Of a stretch of DNA of 5,093 nt, positions 2,612 to 5,093 are shown piece by piece. The position numbers and the translations under genes are program-made. Source of the DNA: QALR01 sp045124015 (GTDB taxonomy: Bacteria; Bacillota; Clostridia; Oscillospirales; CAG-272). Within the stretch, counting starts at the first letter, position 1, and each line of letters starts with the position of its first letter. The DNA is taken from positions 1 to 5,093 of the forward strand of contig JBGVLA010000153.1 of assembly GCA_045124015.1 (NCBI GenBank), in the 5' to 3' direction. Under the pieces are notes generated by a model. That model was not told where the DNA came from, made no database searches, and saw only the letters and a list, made by a program, of their open reading frames with translations.

Positions 2612-4243
2612 ATGCATCAAGTGCCTTGCAGCGTCACATACCGTGCTTTAGCATATTACCGCTTGTCAAAGGAAGACAAAGGTAAAGCGGTTAGTGACAG
2701 TATAGAAAACCAGCGGATGCTTATTCAGGAATACGTGAGTAAGCACGATGAGATCGAGCTGGTTGGTGAATTTTACGATGACGGATATTCCGGAACTAAC
2801 TATAGACGTCCCGGATTTCAGGATCTTCTTGAGAAAGTCGAACAAGGAGAGATCGATTGTATCATCGTAAAGGATCTCTCGCGCCTTGGGCGTGAATATA
2901 TTGAGACCGGAAGGTTTATTGAAGAACGCTTTCCGGCTATGGGAATTCGATTTATTGCTGTAACGGACGATTACGACAGTAACGCTCCCAAGCAGTCTGA
3001 TGACATCTTGATTCCCGTAAAAAACTTAATGAATGAAACCTATTGCCGTGATTTGTCCAACAAACTGCGTCGTCAGTTTATGGTACAAAGAAGCAATGGT
3101 GAGTGCCTTGCAGCCTTCGCAAGCTACGGATATCGCAAATCCCCGGAAGATAAGCATAAGCTTATTATCGATGAGATTGCGGCCGAAGTTGTGCGGGGCA
3201 TTTTTTATTCCAAATTACAAGGTTACAGTCAACAAGATATTGCTTCAATGCTTACCTCTCAGGGCATTATGTGTCCTGCAGAATACAAGAAGCAAAACGG
3301 CATGAAATACAAATCTGGCTTTAGTTCCACCGAAACCGGACAGTGGAGCCACATGGCCGTTACGAGAATCCTCAAAAATCGTATTTATATCGGCGAGCTC
3401 ATACAAGGTGTAAGAGGCAAACCAAATTTTAAGGTAAAAGAGGTAAAAAAGCGTAAACCCGAAGAATGGGTTGTGGTTCCGAATAATCACGAGCCAATCA
3501 TAGATCAAAAAGTCTTTGATATAGTCCAAAGAATGCTTGAACGGGATACAAGACGGTCACCCGAGCAGGATCTTGTCTTTCCGTTATCAGGAATGGTTTT
3601 CTGCCCGGATTGTGGAAGAAACGTTCGCATTCGCAGTGTAACAAGATACAAAAGAAAATTTTTCTATTATACTTGTTCAACTTATAAAAATGGTAGAGGT
3701 TGTACGAGTCACAGTATTGAAAAGTCGAAGCTTGAGGATATCGTATATCGTGCTATAATGGTGCAAATCAATACAGTAGTAGACATCAATTCTATATTGG
3801 AAACGATTAAGAACTGCGACCTGCGATTGGTTCGTATGAAAAAGCTTAAGTCTCAAATCTCACAAAAAGAAGCCGAGCTGGAAAAGTACAAGGAATTCAA
3901 AAACAGACTTCTTGAGGCACTCAAGGACCAGCTCATCGAGCGCGATGAATATATTCAGATGCGTGATAAATATAGAGCTCAGGAAGAAGAATGCCTTGCA
4001 GCTATTAAGGTGCTTCAAGATAAGGCTCTTGAGCTTGAGAGCGAAGCTAACTTAGACAGTTCATGGGTGGAACAATACGCTAAATTCCAAACAGTTCAAA
4101 CGCTCACTCGTGAAATGGTCGTGTCTTTGATTGATAGAATTATTGTACACGAAGGCAATAATGTCGAAATCGTCTTCAATTACAGAGACGAAATCGCCTA
4201 TATCGAAGAGCTTATCTCCGAAAGTAAAAAGGAGGTGAGCTAA
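2612..4243 (+). CDS. Large serine recombinase 1 (TndX/TnpX-type)
   Basis: This complete 543-residue site-specific recombinase catalyses cutting and strand exchange at att sites through a covalent serine-DNA intermediate. The N-terminal resolvase domain (about 11-160) has AYYRLSKED with nucleophile Ser19 and Arg17, DDGYSGTNYRRPGF (56-69), and DLSRLGRE with Arg91 and Arg94 as active-site arginines. The recombinase DNA-binding domain follows (about 165-310), with ILKNRIYIGEL at 253-263. The zinc ribbon has Cys331, Cys334, Cys355 and Cys364, then comes a long coiled coil (about 405-480) that normally controls integration direction and subunit pairing. Length is typical for the TnpX/TndX group. 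Start ATG 2612 has AGGAGG seven bases upstream. All key residues are intact, so it should be active. The next recombinase gene starts on its stop codon. Confidence 0.95.
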   Translation: MHQVPCSVTYRALAYYRLSKEDKGKAVSDSIENQRMLIQEYVSKHDEIELVGEFYDDGYSGTNYRRPGFQDLLEKVEQGEIDCIIVKDLSRLGREYIETGRFIEERFPAMGIRFIAVTDDYDSNAPKQSDDILIPVKNLMNETYCRDLSNKLRRQFMVQRSNGECLAAFASYGYRKSPEDKHKLIIDEIAAEVVRGIFYSKLQGYSQQDIASMLTSQGIMCPAEYKKQNGMKYKSGFSSTETGQWSHMAVTRILKNRIYIGELIQGVRGKPNFKVKEVKKRKPEEWVVVPNNHEPIIDQKVFDIVQRMLERDTRRSPEQDLVFPLSGMVFCPDCGRNVRIRSVTRYKRKFFYYTCSTYKNGRGCTSHSIEKSKLEDIVYRAIMVQINTVVDINSILETIKNCDLRLVRMKKLKSQISQKEAELEKYKEFKNRLLEALKDQLIERDEYIQMRDKYRAQEEECLAAIKVLQDKALELESEANLDSSWVEQYAKFQTVQTLTREMVVSLIDRIIVHEGNNVEIVFNYRDEIAYIEELISESKKEVS

Positions 4244-5093
4244 TGGCACGAAAAAGTAGATTTTTAGATGCCAATGCAATTGAAACTCTCGAAACAGTCA
4301 TTTGGAAAACAGCATTTTATTTGCGTTTATCTGATGAAGACGGTGAGAACGTAGAGCAGAATTCCTTGGGAAACCAACGCAAGATCTGTCAGGCTTATTT
4401 CAATAAGCTTGAAGATGTTGAGCTCGTCAGAGTATTCAGTGACAACGGCTATACCGGAATGAATTACGATCGTCCCGACTTCAACGCACTTTATGATGCG
4501 GTGATGAATGGTGAGATTAACTGTATTATCGTCAAAGATGTGTCCCGTTTTGGAAGACATTATATAATGACAAGTGAATTCTTGCAAAGACTCTTTCCGA
4601 GTATGGGAATTCGGTTTATTTCCGTAAATGACGATTATGACAGTCTTAATCCCAAATCGGATGTGGAAGGACTCTTATTGCCTTTCAAGATGATCGTAAA
4701 CGATTCCTACGTTAAGGATATTGCAAAGAAGATACGTTCGAGTATTACTTCAAAAATGAATGCCGGAGAGTATTTGCCATCAGCAAGTAGTATTCTGTAC
4801 GGATACATTCGTAATCCTGAAATGAACACACTTGACATTGATGTAGAAGCTGCTCCTATAGTGGTGCGAATCTTTGAAATGAGAGCCGAGGGTATGCCAT
4901 TCAATCAAATTGCAGACACCCTTAATAAAGAAGGTATTCCATCCCCAGGAAGACTTCGTTATATGCGAGGAGTAACTCTCCATCCGAGATACGCAACTTG
5001 TCAATGGTCGCGTTCAACAATTAGAAAATTTGTCTCCGAGCCGACATACCTTGGTCAGAGAATTCACGGAAAAATCAAGAGAGATAAGTTGGG
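4243..5093 (+). CDS. Large serine recombinase 2 (3' end beyond window)
   Basis: A second, distinct large serine recombinase is open to the right edge; 283 full codons are visible. ATG 4243 shares one base with the TAA of recombinase 1 (TAATG), and GGAGG (4231-4235) lies seven bases upstream, inside the first gene, so the two are translationally coupled. The catalytic domain has TAFYLRLSDEDG with Ser30 and Arg28, DNGYTGMNYDRPDF (67-80) and DVSRFGRHY with Arg102 and Arg105. MGIRFISVNDDYDS (121-134) parallels MGIRFIAVTDDYDS of recombinase 1. The DNA-binding domain begins near 183 with SILYGYIRNP and reaches STIRKFVSEPTYLGQ (258-272). Zinc ribbon and coiled coil would follow outside the window. 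It has an extra N-terminal stretch of about ten residues relative to recombinase 1. Key residues are intact, so it is probably catalytic and not a dead paralogue. Confidence 0.95.
   Translation, partial: MARKSRFLDANAIETLETVIWKTAFYLRLSDEDGENVEQNSLGNQRKICQAYFNKLEDVELVRVFSDNGYTGMNYDRPDFNALYDAVMNGEINCIIVKDVSRFGRHYIMTSEFLQRLFPSMGIRFISVNDDYDSLNPKSDVEGLLLPFKMIVNDSYVKDIAKKIRSSITSKMNAGEYLPSASSILYGYIRNPEMNTLDIDVEAAPIVVRIFEMRAEGMPFNQIADTLNKEGIPSPGRLRYMRGVTLHPRYATCQWSRSTIRKFVSEPTYLGQRIHGKIKRDKL

Larger units (their letters stand above)
384..5093. mobile_element. Regulation/recombination module of a Tn916-like ICE with serine recombinases
   Basis: The order minus-strand XRE repressor, divergent sigma-like gene, Orf8-like gene, small protein, recombinase reproduces the right half of Tn916, with tandem large serine recombinases in place of xis/int, comparable to Tn5397. 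No conjugation genes are in the window and neither end is identified, so the span is only the part that can be assigned. The response regulator to the left may be cargo. Confidence 0.7.

Noticed and set aside
1..5093. CRISPR array, tRNA or rRNA gene, IS terminal repeats.
   Set aside because: No regularly spaced repeats with unique spacers, no cloverleaf with CCA-type arm and no transposase ends were seen on either strand.

Overview
The window looks like part of an integrative and conjugative/mobilisable element from a low-to-moderate GC Firmicute, most likely a gut Clostridia (Lachnospiraceae/Oscillospiraceae type). This rests on strong AGGAGG-type ribosome binding sites, AT-rich consensus promoters, U-tract terminators and, above all, the gene set. 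No element end (att site) is recognised and both window edges cut genes, so the element is incomplete here.

Layout. (1) 1-253: the 3' end of an OmpR/VanR-type response regulator gene with its own terminator, probably cargo or a neighbouring gene. (2) 254-383: a short intergenic stretch with four 11-bp phased repeats ending at an extended -10 promoter that points into the back of the next gene. (3) 384-716, minus strand: an XRE-family repressor-like gene resembling Tn916 Orf9. (4) 717-1228: a long divergent regulatory region with a promoter, hairpins, two intrinsic terminators, palindromes, a possible 72-codon leader ORF and a hairpin that pairs with the Shine-Dalgarno of the next gene. (5) 1229-1809: a two-gene operon with ATGA overlap, a sigma-region-4 protein (Orf7-like) and a small helix-turn-helix protein (Orf8-like). 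(6) 1810-2215: a non-coding stretch with an 11-bp inverted repeat and a GC-rich, hairpin-rich segment that may be a structured RNA. (7) 2216-2470: a small DUF6870-like protein. (8) 2494-5093: a strong promoter driving two tandem large serine recombinases, the second cut by the right edge.

How the parts may work together. Gene order and orientation (repressor on the minus strand, divergent sigma-like and HTH genes, then a small protein and recombinase) match the regulation/recombination half of Tn916, with the xis/int pair replaced by serine recombinases, comparable to Tn5397 and its TndX. By analogy the XRE protein would repress the sigma-like operon and the recombinases would excise and integrate the element. 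The most interesting part is the roughly 410-nt leader before the sigma-like gene: two terminators and an SD-sequestering stem suggest layered attenuation plus translational control. Family assignments come from remembered motifs and architecture; no database search was possible.
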